The notes under the pieces are model-generated. The model saw only the letters and a list, made by a program, of their open reading frames with translations. It was not told the origin of the DNA and ran no database searches. DNA of 64,000 bases, from assembly GCA_039602395.1 (NCBI GenBank), contig JBCNJP010000007.1, positions 108,255,377 through 108,319,376 of the forward strand. The letters are read 5' to 3'. Position 1 is the stretch's first letter. The number at the start of each line of letters is the position of its first letter. The position numbers and the translations under genes were made by a program. This DNA comes from Deinandra increscens subsp. villosa. Lineage: Eukaryota; Streptophyta; Magnoliopsida; Asterales; Asteraceae. Of the stretch, positions 45,659 to 56,395 are shown piece after piece.

Positions 45659-46313
45659 TAGGGGTGTTCAAAACTGGATATCCGAATTTCTGATATTCGA
45701 AATTTCGGATAGTTGATTTTCACTATCCGAATCCGTATCCGAAATTTCGGATATTAGAAATCGGATATCAGAAATTTCGGATAGTGAATTGGATATCCGA
45801 ATTTTTCAAAAAAAAAAAAAGTTTAAGAAAACATATTCAATCTCTAAAATTGCTAGTGATAAACATCCAAATGAGCAAATAGTCTAATACAAGTACATTA
45901 AATAGTCAAATACCAACAAAAAATAAAAATGTCTTCATTTTGAAGCTCGAATCCGTGTGCAACAAGCTTGATAGCAAACTACAAATCGGCGGTGTAAGGC
46001 AATGAGCCAGTGAGGGTCGAGATTTGAAGGACGACGGGATCCAAAGAGGCAAAGAGAGTGAACATCGGAGTTTAGAACTTTAGATTTAAGGTTTCTTAAG
46101 TTAAAGTATGGTAAACTAAATAAATATATATAATTTAATAATATAAAAATATATATATTTCGGATATTTTTCGGATATCCGAATATCCGAAAATGTTCAA
46201 AATCAATATCCGAATCCGAATCCGAAAATTCGGATATCCGAATTTTCGGATATTTTGTCTTCGGATATTTCGAATATTTCAGATTCGGATTCGGATATTT
46301 TTGAACACCTCTA
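45659..46313. mobile_element. hAT-like foldback element full of ATCCGAA/TTCGGAT words
   Basis: Terminal repeats TAGGGGTGTTCAAAA and, inverted, TAGAGGTGTTCAAAA. The first 150 bp and last 170 bp are made of GGATATCCGAA-type words on both strands and can fold back on each other. The interior is AT-rich with no coding frame. No clean 8-bp TSD was found; both flanks contain TTTATAGC. Confidence 0.65.
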
Positions 46314-46373
46314 TTTATTTATAGCACAATTTACTGATCCTAAACTCATAATTCGTCTTTTATTACAACAAAC

Positions 46374-46873
46374 NNNNNNNNNNNNNNNNNNNNNNNNNNN
46401 NNNNNNNNNNNNNNNNNNNNNNNNNNNNNNNNNNNNNNNNNNNNNNNNNNNNNNNNNNNNNNNNNNNNNNNNNNNNNNNNNNNNNNNNNNNNNNNNNNNN
46501 NNNNNNNNNNNNNNNNNNNNNNNNNNNNNNNNNNNNNNNNNNNNNNNNNNNNNNNNNNNNNNNNNNNNNNNNNNNNNNNNNNNNNNNNNNNNNNNNNNNN
46601 NNNNNNNNNNNNNNNNNNNNNNNNNNNNNNNNNNNNNNNNNNNNNNNNNNNNNNNNNNNNNNNNNNNNNNNNNNNNNNNNNNNNNNNNNNNNNNNNNNNN
46701 NNNNNNNNNNNNNNNNNNNNNNNNNNNNNNNNNNNNNNNNNNNNNNNNNNNNNNNNNNNNNNNNNNNNNNNNNNNNNNNNNNNNNNNNNNNNNNNNNNNN
46801 NNNNNNNNNNNNNNNNNNNNNNNNNNNNNNNNNNNNNNNNNNNNNNNNNNNNNNNNNNNNNNNNNNNNNNNNN
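46374..46873. other. assembly gap, 500 N
   Basis: Exactly 500 N. It hides the left edge of unit B. Confidence 0.99.
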
Positions 46874-47957
46874 CAATCTCAAACTTTACCTAAGGGTTCG
46901 TGCCCAGTATACTGCGCACAGCTGTCAACCAATTTTATATATAAAGTCAATTTGCTATCATTCTAAACCAAAACACGTTTAGTCCGGCCGGTTAAGGCTT
47001 TGCTTTCCGTTTAAATGGCGCATGTTCGATTCTCATTTAAACAATTTTTTTTTACTTTCTTCCCTTTGTTCGGTTCCCTTATTTTTTGATTTTTGTGTAA
47101 CCCAGTTAAACAAGGGATTTCATAGAGACACGAATTGCAAGTTTGTTGTTTTCTGTTCCTTTTTTTTATCTTAGTGATGATTACCGTTAGACCTTTTTTC
47201 TAAATGCAAATATTAACCGAAGGTTTTCCAACATAGTTTGTCGCTTTACGGTATGGTTGTAGCTCAGGCCAAGGTTTGAATCTGTCATCAATCATTTTTG
47301 TATAATACTAAAATACTAGATATTATTTTAACTAATTTATATAATAAAGAGGTCTATACATTTCAGTTAACTCTATTCTTATAGCTCAATGTGTATGAAA
47401 TTACAAGTTTCACAACATTTATCCGAAAATGTTTCGAGCTCAGTTTAACTTTTATTTGTTTTTACCTTAGCATTGTCAGTGTAGTGTTTGGGTTGTTACA
47501 TAGTTTTTTTTTTCTTCTTATAGACGTTGCTTTATACAAATTAATTTTTTTCTCTAGCATTATCCCCGTGACAAGGCTTGAGTCCTAGCTCGAAAACAAA
47601 CAAAAACCGATTGTAGTTATACTAGTAAATAAAACCTAAACCTCAAGTTTAGATCTAAACTTCAAGCATCATAACCTTAAAAGAATAATCTCGCACTGTA
47701 CACTCCTGACATTCTCATACCGTCGAAAATTCAAAAAATGTTTTACGTCACTTGAAGTTTCAAGCTCTATGTAAGGTTTATGGATAAGGGTGGTTACGTG
47801 TCGATCTGCACGTCACGTTAGTTAGAGACACGAATGGAGATGTAACATGTAGGCCTTAACGTCACGTGTAGAGGGAGTGTCTGACCAAAATTCATTCGTG
47901 TCTTTATGAAATCCCTATATTATTTATTATATATATATATATACATATATATATATA

Positions 47958-48131
47958 GGGAGAGGATCATTTGAGAACCAATTGGGTTTGAGAACTTTTG
48001 AGAACCATTCTGAGCCACAAGTTATATATAAGGAAATCCCCCCATGAATTTGAATGTTTCCCCCCTGAAAATTAGTGGCTCAGAATGGTTCTCAAAAGTT
48101 CTCAAAGAAAAAAGTTCTAATTTGAACCTAA

Positions 48132-48133
<2 letters not shown>
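47958..48133. mobile_element. (TA)n MITE a
   Basis: GGGAGAGGATCATTTGAGAA...TTTGAACCTAACC, 176 bp, the inverse of the type in MITE b, flanked by (TA)n on both sides. Confidence 0.75.
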
Positions 48134-48190
<57 letters not shown>

Positions 48191-48194
<4 letters not shown>

Positions 48195-48366
48195 TAGGTT
48201 CAAATGATAACTTTTTGTTTTGAGAACTTTTGAGAATTAAATCTCCACCACTAATTTCAGTTGGGGACCACTACAATTCATGGGAGGGGGTATATGTAAA
48301 TATAACCAGTGGCTTAAAATGATCCTCAAAAGTTCTCTCAACCAATTAGTTCTCAAATGATCATCT

Positions 48367-48370
<4 letters not shown>
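48191..48370. mobile_element. (TA)n MITE b
   Basis: GGGTTAGGTTCAAATGATAA...GATCATCTCCCT, 180 bp, orthologous to 25021-25784 in unit A and flanked by (TA)n. Confidence 0.75.
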
Positions 48371-48441
<71 letters not shown>

Positions 48442-48445
<4 letters not shown>

Positions 48446-48628
48446 GATGTTCATTGTAGACACTTTCGCATGTGAAATAGCTCTTTTTCACATGTGAAAG
48501 TTTCTAATTAATGAGAAAAATGAAAAAAAGAAAAAAGAAAATTAATCACAACCATTAGATCAAGAGATCTAATGGTGAAAAAGGGTGTCTACCTGTCTAC
48601 ACTTATGGGGGTGTCTACAATGAACTTT

Positions 48629-48632
<4 letters not shown>
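48442..48632. mobile_element. (TA)n MITE c
   Basis: GGGTGATGTTCATTGTAGAC...GTGTCTACAATGAACTTTTC, 191 bp. A different family from a and b, with clear inverted ends (GTTCATTGTAGACAC). Confidence 0.75.
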
Positions 48633-48662
<30 letters not shown>

Positions 48663-48665
<3 letters not shown>

Positions 48666-48992
48666 GAAGGATAAAATGAAAACCTCTACGAGTTTAGAAA
48701 ACCGTGAAAACCAAGCTTAAAAATTCGATTTTTGTTCCGATTTTTTTTATGGTGATTCTCTAAGTTAAAAAAAACCCACTTTATGCAAAAAAAATTAAAA
48801 AACGCCTAGTAAAAAAAAAATTTAAAATATTTAGAAAAAAAATTTTACTAGGCGTTTTTTTTAATTTTTTTGCATAAAGGTGATCTTTTTAACTTAGAGA
48901 ATCACCATAAAAAAATCGAAACAAAAATCAAAATTTTTAGCTTGGTTTTCATGGTTTTCCAAACTCGGAGAGGTTTTCATTATATCCCTCCC
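48663..48992. mobile_element. (TA)n MITE d, long hairpin
   Basis: 330 bp with nearly palindromic halves: TGATTCTCTAAGTT/AACTTAGAGAATCA, ACGCCTAGTAAAA/TTTTACTAGGCGT and AAAACCTCT/AGAGGTTTT. Flanked by (TA)n. Confidence 0.75.
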
Positions 48993-49011
48993 TATATATA
49001 TATATACGAGT

Positions 49012-49061
<50 letters not shown>

Positions 49062-50232
49062 ATTAAATTTATATCGTCTAACATGTGCGAGATGGTACCT
49101 TGGACATAACAAATGATCCGTTTAAGTGCATTCGTATGATCAGTTCATGGCGTATGAATATGACGGCATATTTGATGTACATGTATGTTTTTGAATCGTG
49201 AAGTGTGTAATGCCCAGTTAGAGATGTCCCTTTGTTGGGATGCTAGTCTATTGAATGATGTAAACCTTGGGATTCTCGGTATCCATTTGGGTTTGGGATG
49301 GCGATGTGTAGACTTAATTTGCGTGGTTTTCGGATTTGCTAACTAACTTCGCTTGAGGTAAGCAAAGTTTAAGTGTAACGATGTTTCATGTGACTTAATT
49401 TTTACATATAAACCCAACAAATTAGTTCATATTTACTTTTTGCTGGACGACAAGTTAAGAAGATTTTTTTTCTTCTAATTAGGTTCACAAGTGCTGATGT
49501 GGTCTTGTGTCCACGTGGGCTAGCAAAAATCAGATAAGGGTGGGTTGCGATTATATGTTGGGCTGCTAAATCAGCTGTTGTGTTTGGGCTTGCACGAGTT
49601 ATACAAAGGAATAATTAATTAAAATTAAAATAGGTTTTTATAGAGGAACCTAGTGGACGGCAACTGGGAGAAGGATCAGGAACATGCATTCAGACTTTGG
49701 GAAACATCTGTAAAGAGCTGAAGCACCTCTAATCGCTCTGAATAAATCAGACGCACGGAAGGACAAGAGTAAGCATTAAGTATCCGGTTTATAGTTCTTC
49801 TGTTTTAACTTCTTCCAATCTTTAAACATGTGCCCATTTGTTTCTAGATAGTATGAATAACTAAATCTTGGTACCACCTAAGTATGTATTGAATATTGAT
49901 ATAACTTAATTATTTTGGGTTTGTTTAATCTTATAACTTGAATGTTATTGTCAAGATTTGTCTAATATTGATCTATGATGTGTTTTAATTAAGTACTAAT
50001 TTTATGATAAACAAGCATGTAAATTCCTCTTTTGATTTTAATTGTTTGATTTCGGTTTTTTTTTTTTTTTGGATAGAATTGCATGTTTAGGTTGCCTACT
50101 TTCTGTTAGTGGATATTTATGTGGCTAAGCCGACTAGATACTTAGTCATAGGAATAAGTGTGATTATTAGTCTAACTTAGCGTTCTACCAATCTTAAAAC
50201 GAGAGGAAATATGTTCTTAGTTTCAAGTTGTG

Positions 50233-50421
50233 CAGTGACGAAGCTTGAGCCGAAATGGGGATAGGGTCGGATTAAAGACGGATAGGGCCGGACTAAAGAC
50301 GGATAGGGCCATACTAAGAATATAAAAAAATTTCGGACCAAACAGGTATAAATTTACACTACGGAGCGAAAAAACGGACCGGACCGGGGCCCGGTCTGGC
50401 CCCTTAAAAGCTTCCCCCTTG
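50233..50421. mobile_element. 189-bp hAT-like MITE in unit B only
   Basis: Starts CAGTGACGAAGCTTGAGC; the inverted right end is CAAGGGGGAAGCTTTT. Flanked by AAGTTGTG and ATGTTGTG, a 7/8 TSD. Unit A has the empty site with one ATGTTGTG (near 30927). Confidence 0.7.
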
Positions 50422-50754
50422 ATGTTGTGTCATTGGTGGTTAGGATTAGGGTTGGAGGGAGTAAAATTAACCTTGTTCATGGTGATATAATTTGATTCTA
50501 AGTTATAGATCAAGTTAGATAGATTTACTCCTTTCCATCTAGGATTGTCGATGACAGTTTTTACATGCATTGTGATTGTTGAGACCGAGAGGAAACACAT
50601 CATTAGAGTACTTTAACATTCCATGTTTGGTGAGACCGAGAGATGATCCATTCCTTTATCCCGGTGAGCTTTACACGACCTTTAATTAGAATTAATTAGA
50701 ATCATTTAGATATGTTAGTGAGACTTGGCGGAGATCTAACATAACTTGGTGATT

Positions 50755-52861
50755 AGGGTTGTTGAACCCACGGCTACAACTGTGATTGATGCCAAGAAAG
50801 ATGCCACTGCCATCGCGTATTTGTATCAATCTTTGCCGGAAGATGTGGTGTTACAAGTAGCGAAGTATGATACAGCAAAGGAAGTCTGGTCAGCAGTGAA
50901 GCAAAGATTTGTTGGAGTTGATAAAGTGGTGAAGGCCAGGCTGCAGTCTCTGAGGAATGAGTTTGCAGCCTTGGTGATGAAAGAAGATGAGTCCATTGAT
51001 GACTTTGCGGAAAAATTAGGAGGTCTAGCCTCAAGAGCAAGTAGCCTAGGCTCTCCATATGAAGAAGCAGTGTTGGTAAGAAAATTTCTTGATTCTGTCC
51101 CTGAGAAATTTGTACATATAGTAGCTTCTATCGAACAGTTTGTAGAGTTAGACACAATGCAATTGCCTGAGGCAATAGGCAGGTTGAAAGCCTTTGAGGA
51201 AAGAACCAAATCTAAATCAAAGGCTATTCAACCAAAGGGAGAACAATTGCTCCTCACTTACACTGAATGGCAGAATCGCCAAAGGGGCAATGGAAAAGAG
51301 AAGCAACAGTCTGAACTCTCAAACAAGTCCTCAAAATCTAAGTGGAACAAGGCAAAAACAGAAAAGGGAAAGAAACCAATCAAAGACAAATCCAAGATTA
51401 AGTGTTTTAAGTGTGATGTTATGGTCCATTATGCCTCTGAATGTCCCACTAAAGTGAAGCAAGAAGTGAATCTTCATGAGGTATATGATGATGAAGAACC
51501 TGCTCTCTTGATGACCATACATCAAGAGAAGGAGAAGGAGTATGTGTTGTTAAATGAGCAGAAAGTGGTCCCATCTAGATATACATCAGAGGGAGTTGAT
51601 GTAAGGATGTGGTACCTTGATAATGGCGCTTCTAATCATATGACTGGGAGTCAAGAATCTTTTTCAAAACTTGACAAGAATATGAGAGGAAATGTGAAGT
51701 TTGGTGATGGATCATCAGTCACCATAAAAGGAAGAGGTTCAGTAATCTTGGAATGTAAGAATGGGGAACATAGGGTTCTGAATAATGTCCACTTCATTCC
51801 CACACTAAGAAGCAACATTATAAGTCTTGGGCAGTTGACTGAGGCAGGTTGTGAAATAAGAATGAAGGATAATTTCTTATGGTTTAATGATAAAAGTGGG
51901 AAGTTGTTAATAAAGGTCAATAGATCTCCCAATAGACTATATAAAGTGAGTCTGAACATTGGAACTCCAATGTGTTTCCTAGGCAGTGTAAATCAAGAAA
52001 GTTGGTTATGGCATGGGAGATTTAGGCACATGCGTTTTGATTCATTGAAGGCTATGACAAGTAAAGGATTGGTAACTGGAGTTCCTCAAATAAACCAATC
52101 AACAAAGATGTGTGAAGCCTGTTTAGCTGGGAAACAAACAAGGCTGCCTTTTCCCAAGGAAGTAATGCACTCTGCTGATCAGCCACTTCAGATTATTTTC
52201 ATGGATTTATGTGGTCCTATATCTCCTCCTACACAAGCAGGTAACAGGTTCTTTATGCTTATTGTTGATGACTGCACAAAATTCATGTGGGTTTATATGT
52301 TGAAAAGTAAGGATCAAGCCTTTGGTGTGTTTAAAGGATTCAAGGCAAGTGTTGAAAATGAGTCTGGTTACCTCTAATGATTTTAACAATTTCTGTGAAA
52401 CTGAGGGAATTGTTAAATGGCTGACTGCACCTTACACACCCCAACAAAATGGAACTGTAGAAAGGAGAAACAGATCCATTTTAAATATGACTAGAAGCAT
52501 ATTGAGGGCTATGAAAGTACCACATGGTTTTTGGGCAGAAGCAGTAAGGCATTCAGTTTATATACTAAATAGAATACCAACCAAAGCAATAAAGAATAAC
52601 ACACCATATGAAAGATATAAAGGAAGAAAGCCTAATCTTTCTCACTTAAGGATTTTTGGTTGTATTGGTTATGTTAAGCAAAATCAACCTGGCTTAACGA
52701 AGCTTCAGGATAGGAGCATACCCATGGTGCATTTGGGTAATGAACCAGGAACTAAGGGGTACAGAATGTATGATATGATAAAAGGGAAACTGATAGTGAG
52801 CAGGGATGTTATTTTTAATGAAAGGAGAAAGGCTGATTGGTCCAAGTGTATGGGAGAATAG
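50755..52861 (+). pseudogene. Copia Gag-protease-integrase part, broken
   Basis: The UBN2-type Gag is partial (TAKEVWSAVKQRFVG, LVRKFLDSVPEKF), with knuckle CFKCDVMVHYASEC, which keeps C-C-H-C spacing but lacks the usual Gly. Protease motif WYLDNGASNHM has Asn-Gly after Asp where Ser-Gly is usual. The integrase finger has WHGRFRHMRFDSL and CEACLAGKQ; the first catalytic Asp is in FMDLCGP. At about 52373 a short out-of-frame deletion removes the segment with the second catalytic Asp and shifts the frame; the frame resumes to 52861 with QQNGTVERRNRS. A stop (52859-52861) comes in the linker, before the inserted solo LTR. Translation starts at 50746 only on paper: there is no ATG. Confidence 0.85.
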
Positions 52862-52928
52862 GATGGTATAACATCAGAAGACTGGGTTGAGTTCACAGTG
52901 CAACCTGAAGAACCTGTGTTGGATATTC

Positions 52929-55900
52929 TGTAACATCCCAACTTTGGGTGAGATTTAAATACTATATTCTAGTATTTAATTATGTTTTTATACATAAAAG
53001 TTTTGGAGGTAACACGTGAGAATTTAAATTCATCTAGCTATAACCTAACTTATGATTGTTAAGCGGGAGCATGAGATTTAGTAGTCGGGGGACTAAACAT
53101 GTTATAGAGTGAAAGAGGTAAACTTACATCTTTAAATGTTATAATTTTAAAATGAGGGACCAAATGTGTAAAGAATGTAAATAAGAATTAATAAGAGGAT
53201 TAAAAGAAGAGAAAAAAAATGGGAGGGGCTGGAAACGAGATCAGAGAGAGAGGGGCGACGCCCTGCTCATCTCGTACGTGGATGGGGGGCTCGAGGGAGG
53301 CCAAATCGAAGGGTTTAATGGCGGATTAAGGGTGGTAGCAGTAAGGAATCATCGATTCCACTCAAAATACGAAGGTTATTGGTGAGTTTCTCCATCCTGC
53401 TAATGTATAAATCGAATCTTAGGGTTAAGGTTCCATGGATTTCGATTGTGGTCCACAATTGATGCTTCTAATACACGATTTTAGGGTTATAAACCTTAAA
53501 TTGGTATGCTATTTGGATTATACATGGTTTTGGGATTATGTGGTAACTTGCATGTTAAGAGTTTGGTTATGGTTCATGTGATTCATGGCCTAAATCATGA
53601 TTTTGGTTGAATTATAGGTAAATTATCTATAAATCTTATGGTGTTAGAATGTGAAATGATAAACATGATAGCTAAGTAATAATATATCATTTGCAAGATG
53701 TTGTTTAGTCGTAAATCATGTGAATTTCAAGTCTTTATTTGAGTTTATTGTGTGGATTGGATTAATGTGGTTTAGTATTGATGATGTTCATGCTAGACTA
53801 AGTTATGCACATAAGGTGTTTGATGAAATGCCTAAATGAACTTTTGTATAAAAAAATTATGGGGGATAATTGTTAATTGTGAGGCATTGATTCTTACAAT
53901 TTGTTTATGCGTTGAATGCAAGTAAAAGGTTATTATGGGACTATTGTAGAGTCTCGTATACTAATTGATGCTAAATGTATAGTCTTGATGGGGGTTAGTG
54001 AGATTATAGTTGAGTTAAGGAGATTGACTCGTGGAAAGTCAAGTTATACTTTGACATCGTTTATGTGATATGAAGTTTAGTGAAATGTTAGACCATGAGT
54101 CTTATATGTGGAATGTTTGCATAAATCGATGTATGAAAATGGGTTGAGCACCAAAAATAGAAAAGAGACGTATGTGTATAATAGCTAAATGTCTTATCTA
54201 TAACTTCACATGTATTATTGATGGATGCTATAGCTTAGTATGAGTCTAGCATGGAAGGACGATCTCGTGGGACAATCAAGTTGAAAGAGTGAGCATCAAT
54301 CTGGGTAATGGAAGTTAAAGCTCTCGAGGTAACATTTAAGAGTGTTTTATTTATTCTGAAGTATGCATAATTGTAGTTGATGCCAGCATAGATATCTACC
54401 CAGGAATGGTGTAGAAGCGGATGATAAATGATTATTATAGTAGTGAATGATGTTATGTGGTTGAGTAATACGACCCATTTGGGTTATGATTGTGTATATA
54501 TATGAAGTATGATAAATATAAGAGTGTGTTAAATGACTCGTTGGGAAAATATCGTAGTGAATGATTCGGTAATGAGACCGTTTGGGTAAAGATGAAAGTA
54601 TATCACTTTATGTGTTATACTAAAGCTGTAATGTGACTGTTTGGGTATTATATGTATTTAACTAAAGCTGTAATGAGACCGTCTGGGTAAAGATGAATGT
54701 ATATCACTCTATGTGTTATACAAAAGCTGTAATATGACTGTTTGGGTATTATATGTATTAAACTAAAGCTGTAATGAGACCGTTTGGGTAAAGATGAATG
54801 TATATCACTTTATGTGTTATACTAAAGCTGTAATGTGACTGTTTGGGTATTATATGTATTTAACTAAAGCTGTAATGAGACCGTCTGGGTAAAGATGAAT
54901 GTATATCACTCTATGTGTTATACAAAAGCTGTAATGTGACTGTTTGGGTATTATATGTATTAAACTAAAGCTGTAATGAGACCGTTTGGGTAAAGATGAA
55001 TGTATATCACTTTATGTGTTATACTAAAGCTGTAATGTGACTGTTTGGGTATTATATGTATTAAACTAAAGCTGTAATGAGACCGTCTGGGTAAAGATGA
55101 ATGTATATCACTCTATGTGTTATACAAAAGCTGTAATGTGACTGTTTGGGTATTATATGTATTAAACTAAAGCTGTAATGAGACCGTTTGGGTAAAGATG
55201 AATGTATATCACTTTATGTGTTATACTAAAGCTGTAATGTGACTGTTTGGGTATTACATGTGTTATACTAAAGCTGTAATGAGACCATTTGGGTAAAGAT
55301 GAATGTATATCACTTTGTGTGTTATACTAAAGCTGTAATGTGACTGTTTGGTTATTTCGTGGGTTATACTAAAAGCTGTAATGTAACATGTAGCGGTTTA
55401 CTTGTTGTCCTAGGAAATATGATCGTTTTTCTAATCATGATTTAGACTTTGAGGGAATGGGATTATTAGTTAACTAGAGATGGGTATATTAGATTTCTTT
55501 TGTGAACTCAACTTGATTAAGTTGGAATGATGACCCATTGGGTTAAGCTGAAACGAGAGAAGGAGTTAAAAAGGTGACGTTTGGATTTGATTAAGGATCA
55601 AGAGTGATCATGATCCATGAATGCATCTTCGGGTGGAAATATTGACTTGGCACAAGCTTCTTATGCCAATGAATTGGGAGAAAGTTGAAGGATAGTCATC
55701 GAATAAATTAAGCAGCTATGAATGTGTTTTGAGGACTAATGGGTCAAACGGGTTAGGATGCGTAATCTTAATAATTTGACTTGTGTCGCTAGTGTTGTTG
55801 CTTGATGAATTTATGTTTGGTTTAAATAGTTATTGAGCAGGTATGTGAAAGGTAGTATAGAGTTGTTGTTCTTGATTGAAAAGATGAAAGGTTTGGCTAA

Positions 55901-56390
55901 GTATGGAGAATCAGCAAAACAGGACAAATTTGCTGGAAAGTAGGCTCCAAGCGATACGCTTGGAGCATGTGATTGTTCAGGGCGATACGCCTGAGGATTT
56001 CAGGCGCTACGCCTTACTCCAGGCGAGGCTCCAGGCGATACGCCTGGAGCTTGTCTGCAGGATTTTTGTTGTTTCCTTTTATATGCTGAAACGTGTAGAG
56101 AGTTTGCTGATATATGCTATCGTTACTAACGTGGTACTAGTATTCGATGGCAGGTAAACAATAGGATATGGGGACGAGATCAAGCTGATGGCTCAAGAAC
56201 CGAACACCGTTACTTTTGGGGACCGAAAATGAAAATTTATGCGTACTCTGATGAGATGGCACGTTATTTAAAGGTTGTAAGGTGTGGAATTCCTTAAAAT
56301 GAATCCAGGTTTGCAAAACGAATGTTGAAATTTTTAAGCCGTGTTTTCTAAATGATTAAATATTATGTTAAACGTGGTTGGGGCCTTACA
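52929..56390 (+). repeat. 3462-bp solo LTR (Tekay-like guess), TSD TATTC
   Basis: TATTC at 52924-52928 is repeated at 56391-56395, and the Copia frame continues across the empty site. Starts TGTAACATCCC, ends GGGGCCTTACA. No coding frame, PBS or second LTR lies inside. It holds a 101-bp tandem array (54571-55390) and palindromic GGCGATACGCC words (55950-56055). Multi-kilobase LTRs starting TGTAACA are typical of Tekay/Del chromoviruses; a non-coding LARD is the alternative. Confidence 0.75.
54571..55390. repeat. 101-bp tandem repeat with 202-bp higher-order pattern
   Basis: AATGAGACCG recurs at 54571, 54672, 54773, 54874, 54975, 55076, 55177 and 55278 (with a C-to-A change in the last), exactly 101 bp apart. 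Units alternate between GTTTGGGT/CACTTTATG and GTCTGGGT/CACTCTATG forms, giving a 202-bp dimer. Each unit has two related halves starting AAAGCTGTAATG. Confidence 0.93.
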
Positions 56391-56395
56391 TATTC

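Larger units (their letters stand above)
46874..50754 (+). repeat. long direct repeat, unit B
   Basis: The counterpart of unit A; its first visible bases match 23915 onward. It ends abruptly at 50754 within the shared word AACTTGGTGATT, where Copia gag sequence starts. It carries no Copia insertion at the 26293 site and no solo LTR, but has a MITE cluster (47958-48992) and a hAT-like MITE (50233-50421). Confidence 0.8.

Noticed and set aside
50746..50754. TTG at 50746 as start of the Copia gag frame
   Set aside because: The first nine bases belong to unit B; there is no ATG and gag is truncated, so no true start exists here.
54571..55390. Possible CRISPR-like regular array
   Set aside because: Units are contiguous 101-bp tandem repeats without unique spacers, in a plant LTR.
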